From Prochlorococcus sp. AG-409-A19 (GTDB lineage: Bacteria > Cyanobacteriota > Cyanobacteriia > PCC-6307 > Cyanobiaceae): DNA of 64,000 bases. Position numbers and translations under genes: made by a program. The notes beneath the pieces were generated by a model that had not been told where the DNA came from, ran no database searches, and saw nothing but the letters and a program-made list of their open reading frames with translations. The stretch is taken from NCBI GenBank assembly GCA_003216155.1, contig QCJH01000006.1:1-64000 (forward strand), in the 5' to 3' direction. Of the stretch, positions 1 through 8,597 are shown piece by piece; the stretch's first letter is position 1; each line of letters starts with the position of its first letter.

Positions 1-153
1 GAGGTCCTTGATTGTTGGCAAGGCTGCACGGATACGTGTGTCGTCAGTTATTTCGCCTGCATCGTTTAGGGGGACATTAAAGTCGACCCTTACAAAAACA
101 CGCTTTTCGGCCAGTTCTTCAATGCTGAGAGTAGAAAGTGAGCGCTTCGCCAT
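1..153 (-). CDS. pgk: Phosphoglycerate kinase, N-terminal part (cut by window edge)
   Basis: Reading the minus strand from an ATG at 153-151 gives about 51 residues beginning [14 protein letters not shown] and continuing with [12 protein letters not shown] and [13 protein letters not shown]. This is the characteristic N-terminus of phosphoglycerate kinase (the VDFNVPL and DTRI segments bind 3-phosphoglycerate). The enzyme interconverts 1,3-bisphosphoglycerate and 3-phosphoglycerate in the Calvin cycle and glycolysis. The rest of the gene lies upstream of position 1 in window coordinates, so its completeness cannot be judged. It is transcribed away from the adjacent usp gene. The plus-strand reading frame across this stretch is only a shadow of this gene. 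Confidence 0.93.
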   Translation of the reverse strand, partial: MAKRSLSTLSIEELAEKRVFVRVDFNVPLNDAGEITDDTRIRAALPTIKDL

Positions 154-191
154 GGGTTTTGTGCTGTTATCAAATGCGGTGAGATTAACCC

Positions 192-218
192 TTGACATGC
201 CTTGATGGAATTTATGTA
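192..218 (+). promoter_or_regulatory. Possible sigma70-type promoter for usp
   Basis: A perfect TTGACA hexamer at 192-197 is followed 15 bp later by TATGTA at 213-218, in the divergent gap between pgk and usp. The spacer is shorter than the usual 17 bp, so this is only a weak promoter candidate. Confidence 0.25.
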
Positions 219-279
219 GGTGGGCGAAGCTGTTTTTAGGCGCTATTACAAATATCAGAGCAGTTATAGCGAGGGATCA

Positions 280-663
280 ATGTTCGAAAAAGTACTTTTA
301 CCCATTGATCAAAGTAGGGAAGCTTTGGAAACTTCTGGTAAGGCTCTTGAGTTCGCCAGAAGTCATGGCAGCCGTCTCATAATTCTTTCTGTTATTCAGC
401 CTGATCGGCCTGCTATGCAGGATATTGATTCTGTTTCGTCTCTTTTGGAAAAAGCTCGAGAACAAGTCGTGAATGCTGGTATTCCTTGTGAAATTTTGGA
501 ACGTCAAGGTAAACCAGCATTTGTTATATGTGATGTAGCTGATGAGTTCAATGTTGATCTAATAATTATGGGCACTAGAGGGATAAATATTGATGGTGAT
601 GTTGAAAGTACAGCTGCTCGGGTGATTCAACTTTCACCATGTCCTGTGTTGGTCGTACCGTGA
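280..663 (+). CDS. Universal stress protein (UspA family)
   Basis: This 127-residue protein starts MFEKVLLPIDQS, the standard first beta strand of the UspA fold, and ends with the DLIIMGTRG ... CPVLVVP pattern of the family. The ATG at 280 is preferred to an in-frame upstream start at 220 because GAGGGATCA sits just before it and the family always starts near the first beta strand. In the ATP-binding type of Usp, GxxG is followed nine residues later by G(S/T). Here the first part (GTRG) is present but the following Gly is not in place, so ATP binding is uncertain. Its stop overlaps the GTG start of the next gene. Confidence 0.85.
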   Translation: MFEKVLLPIDQSREALETSGKALEFARSHGSRLIILSVIQPDRPAMQDIDSVSSLLEKAREQVVNAGIPCEILERQGKPAFVICDVADEFNVDLIIMGTRGINIDGDVESTAARVIQLSPCPVLVVP

Positions 664-1523
664 TCAGCCCATTGATTCAGTGGTATCCAGGCCACGTTGC
701 AAAAGCAGAAAAGCAGTTAAGAGGAAATCTCAACAAAGTTGATTTAGTCATAGAAGTTCGTGATGCCAGGATCCCAAAAGCGACTGCACATCCAGCCTTA
801 CAGCGTTGGATTGAAGGGAAGCAGCATCTATTGGTAATTAATCGTAGAGATATGGTTTCTACAGAGGCAATGAAAGTTTGGGATGCTTGGTTCCGTAGTC
901 AGGGCCAGACTCCATGGTGGTGCAATGCAAAGAATGGCATTGGAGTGAAGCAGTTGCAGCAGGCGGCTATTAGATCAGGAGAGCAGCTAAATCGTCGCCG
1001 TCTTTCTCGAGGTATGCGTCCTCGTCCAGTGAGGGCGTTAACCCTTGGTTTCCCAAATGTTGGTAAGTCTGCTCTTATTAATCGTCTGGTTCGACAAAAG
1101 GTTGTTGAAAGTGGACGTCGTGCGGGAGTAACTAGAAGCCTTAGGTGGGTGCGCCTAGGGCAGCAGATTGATCTGTTAGATGCACCAGGTGTTTTACCAC
1201 CTCGTTTGGATAATCAGCAGTCGGCCCTGCATTTAGCTCTTTGTGATGATATTGGGCAAGCTGCATATGACGTTGAGTCGGTAGTAATGGCTTTTTTGGG
1301 GATGTTGGACCCTCTTGAGCATCAGGTTGCCTCAGGAGTGACTGCTGGATTGCTTTTTAGGCGTTATGGCATTCCTTTCTCAGGTCAAACTAAGGATTCA
1401 CATCATTGGTTAATGGCTGTTGCAAATCGGCATGCCTCTGGAGATAAAACTCGAATGGCCCAAAAAGTTCTTGATGACTTTCGTACATCGTTATTGGGTT
1501 TGATCACCTTGGAACTCCCATGA
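660..1523 (+). CDS. rbgA: Circularly permuted ribosome-biogenesis GTPase (RbgA/YlqF)
   Basis: This is a 287-residue YlqF/RbgA-type GTPase, which helps assemble the 50S ribosomal subunit. The N-terminal IQWYPGHVAKAEKQL is a family hallmark. The G motifs are circularly permuted as expected: the G4-like NRRD occurs near residue 61, before the P-loop GFPNVGKSALINRL near residue 130 and the G3 DAPG near residue 175. A GTG at 660 overlaps the usp stop codon (GTGA), and an in-frame ATG at 639 is an alternative that would add seven residues. The stop overlaps the rluD start by four bases, so usp, rbgA and rluD are probably cotranscribed. Confidence 0.92.
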   Translation: MISPLIQWYPGHVAKAEKQLRGNLNKVDLVIEVRDARIPKATAHPALQRWIEGKQHLLVINRRDMVSTEAMKVWDAWFRSQGQTPWWCNAKNGIGVKQLQQAAIRSGEQLNRRRLSRGMRPRPVRALTLGFPNVGKSALINRLVRQKVVESGRRAGVTRSLRWVRLGQQIDLLDAPGVLPPRLDNQQSALHLALCDDIGQAAYDVESVVMAFLGMLDPLEHQVASGVTAGLLFRRYGIPFSGQTKDSHHWLMAVANRHASGDKTRMAQKVLDDFRTSLLGLITLELP

Positions 1524-2494
1524 GAATTGAGGTGCTTGATAGGGGCTTTGGTGAAGGCAAAGGAGAGTTGATAACACTTGAATATTCCAAGCCATTGCCC
1601 ATGAGGTTGGATAGATGGCTTGTGCAACAAAGATCTGAACAAAGTCGCGCACGAATTCAGAAGATAATTGCTGCTGGCTTTGTGCTGGTTAATGGGAAAA
1701 CTGGAAAAGCCAAGACGCCTTTACGTTTGGGTGATGAGATCAAATTGTGGATGCCTCCACCAGAGCCTCTGCCTTATTTACAGCCAGAGGAGATGGACTT
1801 AGATGTGTTATTTGAAGATGAACATATAATTGTGATCAATAAAAAAGTAGGAATAACGGTTCACCCTGCTCCTGGTAATCGCTCGGGTACTCTGGTTAAT
1901 GGCCTTTTATATCATTGCCATGATTTGCCAGGCATTAGTGGAAAGTTGCGCCCTGGTATTGTTCATCGACTAGATAAAGATACTTCTGGATGCATTGTCA
2001 TTGCTAAGAGTCAAGAGGCACTTGTTGATTTGCAAAAACAAATTCAGAGCAGAGTAGCTTCTAGAAATTATTTAGCTGTTGTTCATGGAGCTCCAAAGGG
2101 TGATGAGGGTATTATTACTGCAGAAATAGGGCGGCATCCTGCTGATAGGAAAAAATATGCTGTAGTTCATGATGAGACTGGGCGTTTTGCTTGTACTCAT
2201 TGGAAGTTGATAGAGAGACTCGGAGATTATTCCTTATTAAGCTTCAAACTTGATACAGGTAGAACCCATCAGATACGTGTCCATTGTGCACATATTGGTC
2301 ATCCTATTGTTGGTGATTTAACTTACAGTAGATGTCGCAAATTGCCGATGGATTTGCCTGGCCAGACTTTACATGCTTTTGAATTAGGCTTGAATCATCC
2401 ATTTACTTCACATCGGATGGTCTTTAAGGCCCCTTTGCCAGAGACTTTTAATAGGCTTCTTTTAATTCTTAGAGAAAGAATTACCAATAGTTAG
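1520..2494 (+). CDS. rluD: 23S rRNA pseudouridine synthase, RluA/RluD family
   Basis: This 324-residue protein has an N-terminal S4 RNA-binding domain (about residues 28-75: RLDRWLVQQ and FVLVNGK). The RluA-type synthase domain follows, with the catalytic motif HRLDKDTSG and Asp152 in place. The later GRTHQIRVH motif and the GDLTY segment are also intact. RluD isomerises uridines in helix 69 of 23S rRNA. The ATG overlaps the rbgA stop (ATGA). The last 33 bp overlap the 3' end of the ABC ATPase gene on the other strand. Confidence 0.92.
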   Translation: MRIEVLDRGFGEGKGELITLEYSKPLPMRLDRWLVQQRSEQSRARIQKIIAAGFVLVNGKTGKAKTPLRLGDEIKLWMPPPEPLPYLQPEEMDLDVLFEDEHIIVINKKVGITVHPAPGNRSGTLVNGLLYHCHDLPGISGKLRPGIVHRLDKDTSGCIVIAKSQEALVDLQKQIQSRVASRNYLAVVHGAPKGDEGIITAEIGRHPADRKKYAVVHDETGRFACTHWKLIERLGDYSLLSFKLDTGRTHQIRVHCAHIGHPIVGDLTYSRCRKLPMDLPGQTLHAFELGLNHPFTSHRMVFKAPLPETFNRLLLILRERITNS

Positions 2495-4090
2495 AACTTT
2501 TGGAGCTGCTTCTACCAGCTTCTGAGTAATTTTTTCTTGTGGCGCATGTAATAGGTCTATTGCATTGCCTTGTTCAATTATTTTCCCTTTGTCTAATACA
2601 ATAATTCTATGGCAAAAATAACTTGCAATATTTAGATTATGAGTGATAAACAACATGGCCAACCCTAGCTTTTGCTGAAGTTGTTTAAGCAGGGACAATA
2701 TTTCTGTCTGCATTTCAGCGTCAAGCATGCTGATACTTTCATCGCATATTAAAACTTTTGGTTTAAGAGCTAGAGCTCTAGCAATTGCGACTCGTTGTTG
2801 TTGTCCTCCTGAGAGTTCTCTTGGCAGGCGGCCCTCAAATTTTTCTGGTGGTATTAGACCTACTTGTTGGAGTAATTCTCGGCTTTGCTGTTTTGCTTCT
2901 GATGAGGAAGCTAATTTATGAATTAGTAGGGGGTCGGCGATTGCTTCTCCTATCTTCATTTTTGGATTTAGACATGCAAGTGGATCTTGAAAGATCATTT
3001 GCAAGATTTGTTTTGTTTGTTTGAGACTTTTCCCTTTAAGGCCTTGTAAGTGTTGGCCTTGTAATTTGATTTGCCCACCTTTGATTGGGATTAGACCTGT
3101 GATTGCTTTGCAGAGAGTACTTTTGCCACAGCCAGACTCACCAACTATTCCTAGAGTTTCACCTCTATGAAGATTAAAGCTAATCAAATCAATTGTCTTC
3201 AGCCAGTTCTGTGACCATGGCCACCCTCCTAATGAATGCCAACATCTTAAGTTATTCACTTCTAAAATTACTGGTTCTTCGTGCCGTGAAAGATGAAGAG
3301 AATTTACTTTGGTTTTTGTTGCTTTTAAAAGTCTTTTCCCAATAGAAGATTGTGCGTTAGTTAAGATATCTTTACTACTTCCCATCTCAACTATTCTGCC
3401 ATCATCCATAATGGCTATATTCTCACACCATCTTGATGCTATTGCTAGGTCATGTGTAATAAGAAGTAGAGCACTATTTAGATTTTTACATGATTCACTT
3501 AGTTCAAACATTATTTGGTGAGCAAATGCTGCATCAAGACTGGTCGTAGGCTCATCCGCTATTAATAAAGGGGGCTTTAAAGCAATTGCCAATGCAATTG
3601 CTAGCCTTTGTCGCATCCCACCACTAAATTCATGGGGGTAAGCATCAAAACGTTTAGGGCTAATTCCCACATTTATTAGTAATTCTTCAGCTCTTTTTTT
3701 TCTCCATAGGAAAGAAGAAGTTGCTCCATGCGCCTTTAGTGTATCAAGGATGTGATCTCCAATGGTTATGAGTGGGTTGAGGCGCGTCATCGGATCTTGA
3801 AAAACCAGACCAACTGCTTCACCACGTAAGGTTCTTAGTTGGGATCTGTTAATTGCCCTGGGATCTTGACCTGTCAGTAATAAACCACCAGTACATATGC
3901 TTCCAGGAGGTAGTAATTGCACTATGACTTTTGCAATTGTGCTTTTACCGCAACCTGATGGACCTACTAAAGCCAAACGATCTCCCCTAGCCATGCGGAG
4001 ACTGAGATCATTTAGCGTCCAGCAATCGCTGCATGGATAACGCATATTTAATTGATTGATTTCTAAAACGTGCTCTGAAGAAGTTCGCAT
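2462..4090 (-). CDS. ABC transporter with two fused ATPase domains (peptide/nickel-type)
   Basis: This is a 542-residue fusion of two ABC ATPases, like the DppD-DppF pair or GsiA. The first half has Walker A GPSGCGKST, signature SGGMRQR and Walker B LLIADEPTT. The second half has Walker A GESGCGKST, signature LSGGQQQR and Walker B LICDES. Both nucleotide sites look intact. Family members energise uptake of oligopeptides or similar solutes, but no permease or binding-protein gene is adjacent, so the substrate is unknown. The ATG at 4090 is preferred over a GTG at 4102. The gene converges on rluD with a 33-bp coding overlap. Confidence 0.9.
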   Translation of the reverse strand: MRTSSEHVLEINQLNMRYPCSDCWTLNDLSLRMARGDRLALVGPSGCGKSTIAKVIVQLLPPGSICTGGLLLTGQDPRAINRSQLRTLRGEAVGLVFQDPMTRLNPLITIGDHILDTLKAHGATSSFLWRKKRAEELLINVGISPKRFDAYPHEFSGGMRQRLAIALAIALKPPLLIADEPTTSLDAAFAHQIMFELSESCKNLNSALLLITHDLAIASRWCENIAIMDDGRIVEMGSSKDILTNAQSSIGKRLLKATKTKVNSLHLSRHEEPVILEVNNLRCWHSLGGWPWSQNWLKTIDLISFNLHRGETLGIVGESGCGKSTLCKAITGLIPIKGGQIKLQGQHLQGLKGKSLKQTKQILQMIFQDPLACLNPKMKIGEAIADPLLIHKLASSSEAKQQSRELLQQVGLIPPEKFEGRLPRELSGGQQQRVAIARALALKPKVLICDESISMLDAEMQTEILSLLKQLQQKLGLAMLFITHNLNIASYFCHRIIVLDKGKIIEQGNAIDLLHAPQEKITQKLVEAAPKVLTIGNSFSKN

Positions 4091-4145
4091 AGTTAGTAGC
4101 ACGTGATGTGTGGTCTGAATACCATGGATTTATCCGCTTGTTCGG

Positions 4146-6476
4146 ATGCTTAAAGCCACCTCTGCGCCAGTCTCAACACAGACGTCTTCAGTCTGCAAGT
4201 CCAGGCTGACTGATTTACCTGCGTTGAGAGCTCATCCGATTCGTAGTAGTGATGATTACGGTATTTCTTTGCCAGACTGGCTAAGGCAGTGTGTTGAGCA
4301 TATTCCTCCAGGTTTAGGACAAAGTTGCCCAACAGATCCAGAGGCATTATTGGCAGCAGCGTTTGATTTGGCATTTCAACTGCATGAAGGGCAATTTCGG
4401 GCAAGTGGTGACCCATATATCGTCCATCCAGTGGCTGTGGCTGATTTATTGCGTGATATAGGGGCAAGTGCAAGCGTTATTGCGGCAGGCTTTTTACATG
4501 ATGTTGTTGAAGACACTGATGTCACACCAGACCAATTAGAAGAGTATTTCGGAGCGGAGGTGAGGGAGTTAGTAGAAGGAGTGACAAAATTAGGGGGCAT
4601 TCATTTCACTAATCGGACTGAGGCACAGGCAGAGAATTTGCGCAAGATGTTTTTGGCTATGGCAAGTGATATTCGTGTTGTTTTAGTCAAACTGGCTGAC
4701 AGACTTCACAATATGCGCACTCTGGGGTCACTTCAAACTGAGAAACAGCAAAGAATTGCTCGTGAAACACGTGAGATTTATGCACCTTTGGCAAATCGTC
4801 TGGGTATAGGGCGCTTTAAGTGGGAATTAGAAGACTTGGCTTTTAAGCTTCTTGAGCCTGAAGCTTTTAGAGAGATACAACAACAAGTCGCCACGAAGCG
4901 AAGTGAAAGAGAGGATCGATTGGCTACAACTGTTGAGCTATTAAGTGATCGCTTGACTTCTGTAGGCTTGGATACTTGCGAGGTTAGTGGTCGCCCCAAG
5001 CATCTCTACGGTATATGGAGCAAGATGGTACGCCAACAAAAGGTTTTTCATGAGATTTATGATGTAGCTGCCTTACGAATTATTGCTCCGAGTGTCGAGA
5101 TCTGTTATCGGGCTTTAGCTGTTGTACACGATACTTTCCGTCCAATTCCTGGAAGATTTAAGGATTATATAGGTTTGCCTAAGCCCAATGGCTATCAGTC
5201 ATTGCATACTGCTGTTATAGGCCGCCATAGACCGATTGAAGTTCAAATTCGGACACCCGAAATGCATCGCGTAGCTGAATTTGGGATAGCAGCTCATTGG
5301 AAATACAAGGAGGGTGGTTCACCAGCAGCTGGAGATACTGAACGGTTTAATTGGCTTCGTCAATTGGTTGAATGGCAACAAGAAGGAGGGAATGATGATC
5401 ATAATGACTATTTGGCTTCAATTAAAGAAGATCTATTTGATGAAGAGGTTTTTGTATTTACACCTAAAGGAGATGTAGTTGGTTTACGTAAAGGCTCGAC
5501 TGCTGTTGACTTTGCATATCGTATTCATTCCGAGGTGGGCAATCACTGTCATGGTGTCCGTGTCAATGATCGACTTTGTTCATTGTCAACGCCTTTGCAG
5601 AACGGAGACTTTGTACAAATTCTTACCAGTAATACTGCTCATCCAAGTTTAGATTGGCTTAATTTTGTAGCCACTCCAACTGCTCGGAATCGTATTCGCC
5701 AATGGTATAAGAGAAGTCATCGAGAAGAAACAATTCAACGTGGTAAGGATCTTTTAGAGCGTGAATTAGGTCGAGATGGTTTTGATGGATTACTCAGTAG
5801 TATTGCGATGACTCGTGTTGCTGAGCGTTGCAACGTTGGAACAACGGAGGATCTTTTGGCGGCCTTAGGCTTTGGAGCTGTGACTTTGCAGCAGGTTTTG
5901 AACCGTCTCCGAGAAGAAATACGTTTGCAAGCTGTAACTACTGAGAAAACACTGAGTAATGCTGATGTAGCACAAAGATTGGTAGAGCAAGTGGAGTCCA
6001 GTCCTGCACGGGCTGCTTTGACTGATTGTGCTTCGATATTGGGTGTAGAAGGTTTGGATTATCGACTAGGTGGTTGTTGTAGCCCTTTACCAGGAGAGTC
6101 GATTGTTGGGACTGTAGCTTTGGGGAATCATGGAATTACTATTCACCGCCAAGAGTGCATTAATGTAGCTTCGATACCTAGTGAAAGGCGGTTACCTGTT
6201 AGATGGAATCCCAAGCCTTCTAATCAGACTGAGCGTTTCCCTGTGCAGTTGCGCATAGAAGTGATTGACCGTGTTGGCATACTTAAAGATATTCTTATGC
6301 GCCTTTCAGATGGCTGTATTAATGTTAGTGATGCGCGTGTTCAAACTGCTGTTGGTAAGCCTGCAAGGATTGATTTAAGAGTTGAACTTATTAGTGCAAT
6401 TCAATTGACTACAACAATTGATCAAATTAAATCTATGGCTGATGTTCTTGACATTGCACGTACTGGCTTAGGTTGA
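4146..6476 (+). CDS. spoT: Bifunctional (p)ppGpp synthetase/hydrolase, RelA/SpoT family
   Basis: This 776-residue long-form Rel protein carries an HD hydrolase domain with HEGQFRASGDPYIVHP (His80) and FLHDVVEDT (His118-Asp119, Glu122-Asp123). The synthetase domain is marked by RFKDYIGLPKPNGYQSLHT around residue 337. A TGS domain (VFVFTPKGDVVGL) starts near residue 435 and an ACT domain (LRIEVIDRVGILKDIL) near residue 690. Hydrolase and synthetase signatures are both complete, so one protein is likely to make and degrade the stringent alarmone in the cytoplasm. No second relA-like gene is seen in the window. The gene is divergent from the ABC ATPase gene. Confidence 0.95.
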   Translation: MLKATSAPVSTQTSSVCKSRLTDLPALRAHPIRSSDDYGISLPDWLRQCVEHIPPGLGQSCPTDPEALLAAAFDLAFQLHEGQFRASGDPYIVHPVAVADLLRDIGASASVIAAGFLHDVVEDTDVTPDQLEEYFGAEVRELVEGVTKLGGIHFTNRTEAQAENLRKMFLAMASDIRVVLVKLADRLHNMRTLGSLQTEKQQRIARETREIYAPLANRLGIGRFKWELEDLAFKLLEPEAFREIQQQVATKRSEREDRLATTVELLSDRLTSVGLDTCEVSGRPKHLYGIWSKMVRQQKVFHEIYDVAALRIIAPSVEICYRALAVVHDTFRPIPGRFKDYIGLPKPNGYQSLHTAVIGRHRPIEVQIRTPEMHRVAEFGIAAHWKYKEGGSPAAGDTERFNWLRQLVEWQQEGGNDDHNDYLASIKEDLFDEEVFVFTPKGDVVGLRKGSTAVDFAYRIHSEVGNHCHGVRVNDRLCSLSTPLQNGDFVQILTSNTAHPSLDWLNFVATPTARNRIRQWYKRSHREETIQRGKDLLERELGRDGFDGLLSSIAMTRVAERCNVGTTEDLLAALGFGAVTLQQVLNRLREEIRLQAVTTEKTLSNADVAQRLVEQVESSPARAALTDCASILGVEGLDYRLGGCCSPLPGESIVGTVALGNHGITIHRQECINVASIPSERRLPVRWNPKPSNQTERFPVQLRIEVIDRVGILKDILMRLSDGCINVSDARVQTAVGKPARIDLRVELISAIQLTTTIDQIKSMADVLDIARTGLG

Positions 6477-6513
6477 CTCTGAGAAGTAGTGAAGTAATTT
6501 AATTGCATTATAT

Positions 6514-6535
6514 CCATATGAATTCCATATGAATT
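6514..6535. repeat. 11-bp direct tandem repeat upstream of selO
   Basis: The sequence CCATATGAATT occurs twice back to back (6514-6524 and 6525-6535), immediately before the selO start. It also contains NdeI-like and EcoRI-like palindromes. It looks like a short tandem duplication; any regulatory role is unknown. Confidence 0.8.
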
Positions 6536-6538
6536 TTG

Positions 6539-8032
6539 ATGAATCCACTGTTATCAATGGATTTCGAGCCATCTCTTCAAGAGTTGGGTGATGACTATTG
6601 GGATGTAGTTGATGCTGCAAAATTCCCTCTTACGCAATTGCGATTCCGCAATGATTATCTTCTTAAATATCTTGGACTAAAGCCAGAAGCCGTTGAAGAT
6701 AGGCACTTTGAGGAGGCTTATGGCCGGTTTTTGGGACGTTATCCGTTATTGGCACTCCGTTATCATGGATATCAATTTGGAATTTATAATCCTTATCTTG
6801 GTGATGGGCGTGGTTTCTTGTATGGCCAGCTTCGAGATGTTCAGGGACAATTGCAAGACTTGGGGACGAAAGGATCTGGCATTACACCTTGGAGTCGTGG
6901 CGGTGATGGTCGGCTTACATTAAAAGGTGGAGTACGAGAAATAATTGCGAGTGAAGCTTTACATAGATTAGGTGTAACTACAAGCCGAACTCTTTCTTTA
7001 GTAGAAACGGGTGAAGATCTTTGGCGAGGTGATGAGCCATCCCCTACACGTAGTTCGGTAATGGTTCGGATGGCTCGTACTCATTTACGCTTTGGTTCCT
7101 GTGAGCGTTTGCTTTATCTTCATGATCCAAAAGGACTTGAGCGTTTGCTTCTTTATGTAGTTCGATCCTATTACCCTGCCATCTCTGCTGCTTATCCAAT
7201 TGAGGGAGGACATTCTCGGACTTCTATAGAGGTCCAATTGCTTCATTTTTATGCAGAATTAGTCGTACGTGTAGCTCGATTATCTGGGGAATGGATGGCA
7301 GCTGGCTTTACGCATGGCGTTCTCAATACAGACAATATGTCTTTAGTTGGCGAAAGCTTTGATTATGGTCCATTTGCGTTTCTTGATCGATGGGACCCTG
7401 GATTTATAGCAGCATATTTTGATCAAACAGGCTTATATGCATTTGAACGTCAACCAGAAGTTTGTTATCAAAATTTGCGTCTTTTGCAAGAGCCCCTTGC
7501 AATGTTATTGGCTAGAGAAAAGATGGAAGAAAAGTTGGATCGATTTACATCTGTTTTTCAGAAACATTATCGCTTTTGTCTTGAGCGTCGCCTGGGTTTT
7601 CCTGTTACTAGTCAATCTCTTATGAATGTTGCCATGAAGTATGACAATGTTGTTGATGACCTAGTCAAGGCTACCTTGAGTCTGCTTAATAGTTGGAAAA
7701 TTGAGTATGGAAAATTTTTTGCTGGTTTATCTGATCAGATTTTTAAATATGGTTTCCCAATAGAACCTGATCATTTGCAACCAATGAGTTTAGAAGTAAT
7801 TGCTCCTCCTAGAGAAGCGTGGTTGTCTTGGAGGGATAGTTGGTGGTTACGTCAGAATTCAATCATGTCTGCCGATTCTAATGATGAAAAGGGTTTGGTT
7901 ATGCGATTACAACGTTGGAATCTTCCAGAACCCCCTACTCGTCAATTAATTGAGAATCTATGGAATCCTATCGCTCAACGAGATGATTGGGGAGCTCTTA
8001 ACGCGTGGCTGAAAAAGACGTCTATTGATTAA
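6539..8032 (+). CDS. selO: SelO (YdiU/UPF0061) protein adenylyltransferase-like pseudokinase
   Basis: This 497-residue protein belongs to the SelO/YdiU family, pseudokinases known to transfer AMP from ATP to Ser, Thr or Tyr of target proteins. Visible hallmarks are LRYHGYQFGIYNPYLGDGR near the N-terminus, LKGGVREIIASEAL, and the catalytic HGVLNTDNMSLVGESFDYGP near residue 258, which supplies the metal-binding Asn and Asp. The start is ATG 6539, with a TTG directly before it and another ATG at 6557 as alternatives. In other organisms the family is linked to oxidative-stress control of redox proteins; targets here are unknown. It follows spoT by 62 bp. Confidence 0.88.
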   Translation: MNPLLSMDFEPSLQELGDDYWDVVDAAKFPLTQLRFRNDYLLKYLGLKPEAVEDRHFEEAYGRFLGRYPLLALRYHGYQFGIYNPYLGDGRGFLYGQLRDVQGQLQDLGTKGSGITPWSRGGDGRLTLKGGVREIIASEALHRLGVTTSRTLSLVETGEDLWRGDEPSPTRSSVMVRMARTHLRFGSCERLLYLHDPKGLERLLLYVVRSYYPAISAAYPIEGGHSRTSIEVQLLHFYAELVVRVARLSGEWMAAGFTHGVLNTDNMSLVGESFDYGPFAFLDRWDPGFIAAYFDQTGLYAFERQPEVCYQNLRLLQEPLAMLLAREKMEEKLDRFTSVFQKHYRFCLERRLGFPVTSQSLMNVAMKYDNVVDDLVKATLSLLNSWKIEYGKFFAGLSDQIFKYGFPIEPDHLQPMSLEVIAPPREAWLSWRDSWWLRQNSIMSADSNDEKGLVMRLQRWNLPEPPTRQLIENLWNPIAQRDDWGALNAWLKKTSID

Positions 8033-8081
8033 GCATTTTAGTCTTTTAAAATTTGGATTTATAGAACATTGAAGACAAGTA

Positions 8082-8528
8082 TTATTTAGTTGATGATTGC
8101 TTCTTTAGGGAAAAATAGATAATCGCACCAATTATTAGACTGCTAATAGACCCAGTTAATGTTGACCCTATTAATAAACGAATGCTAAATGTCCACCCTT
8201 GTTCCCAAAATTGATTTAAATTTGTTGGATTTAGATTTGGATTACTTTGCCAATGACCTAGAACAAAAGAGCCTATTTGATAATTCAACCAATAAAGAGG
8301 TAAATAAGTTGCTGGGTTACTGACCCATGTTCCAGCTGCAGCAAGTAGGTAATTCCCACGTATGATTTTGGCTATTGTTATGCCCAGTAGAGTTTGTAAG
8401 CCAAATAAAGGAAAGCATCCGCTGAATATACCTGCTGCTATACCTCGTGCTCTTTGACCGGGTGTTCCTTCTTGTTCCCAAAGCCAGGCAAGCCATTGTT
8501 GGAGTCGTCGGTAAAAAATCTGAATCAT
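8082..8528 (-). CDS. DUF2062 membrane protein
   Basis: This 148-residue protein begins with a short basic amphipathic stretch, followed by GTPGQRARGIAAGIFSGCFPLFG, the signature of the DUF2062 family. It has two to three hydrophobic segments, including TLLGITIAKIIRG and a C-terminal helix that ends in a Lys-Lys-Gln tail. Function is not established. It is convergent with selO and divergent from mnmE. Confidence 0.75.
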   Translation of the reverse strand: MIQIFYRRLQQWLAWLWEQEGTPGQRARGIAAGIFSGCFPLFGLQTLLGITIAKIIRGNYLLAAAGTWVSNPATYLPLYWLNYQIGSFVLGHWQSNPNLNPTNLNQFWEQGWTFSIRLLIGSTLTGSISSLIIGAIIYFSLKKQSSTK

Positions 8529-8597
8529 TCAATGCACCAGTTACACAATGCTGCAATGTGGCTTAGATCGTAGAAAGGAGTTAAGTATGCATTCTTG

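Noticed and set aside
8..205. Plus-strand 65-codon open frame at the window start
   Set aside because: It lies antisense to the N-terminus of pgk, whose minus-strand sequence is clearly recognisable.
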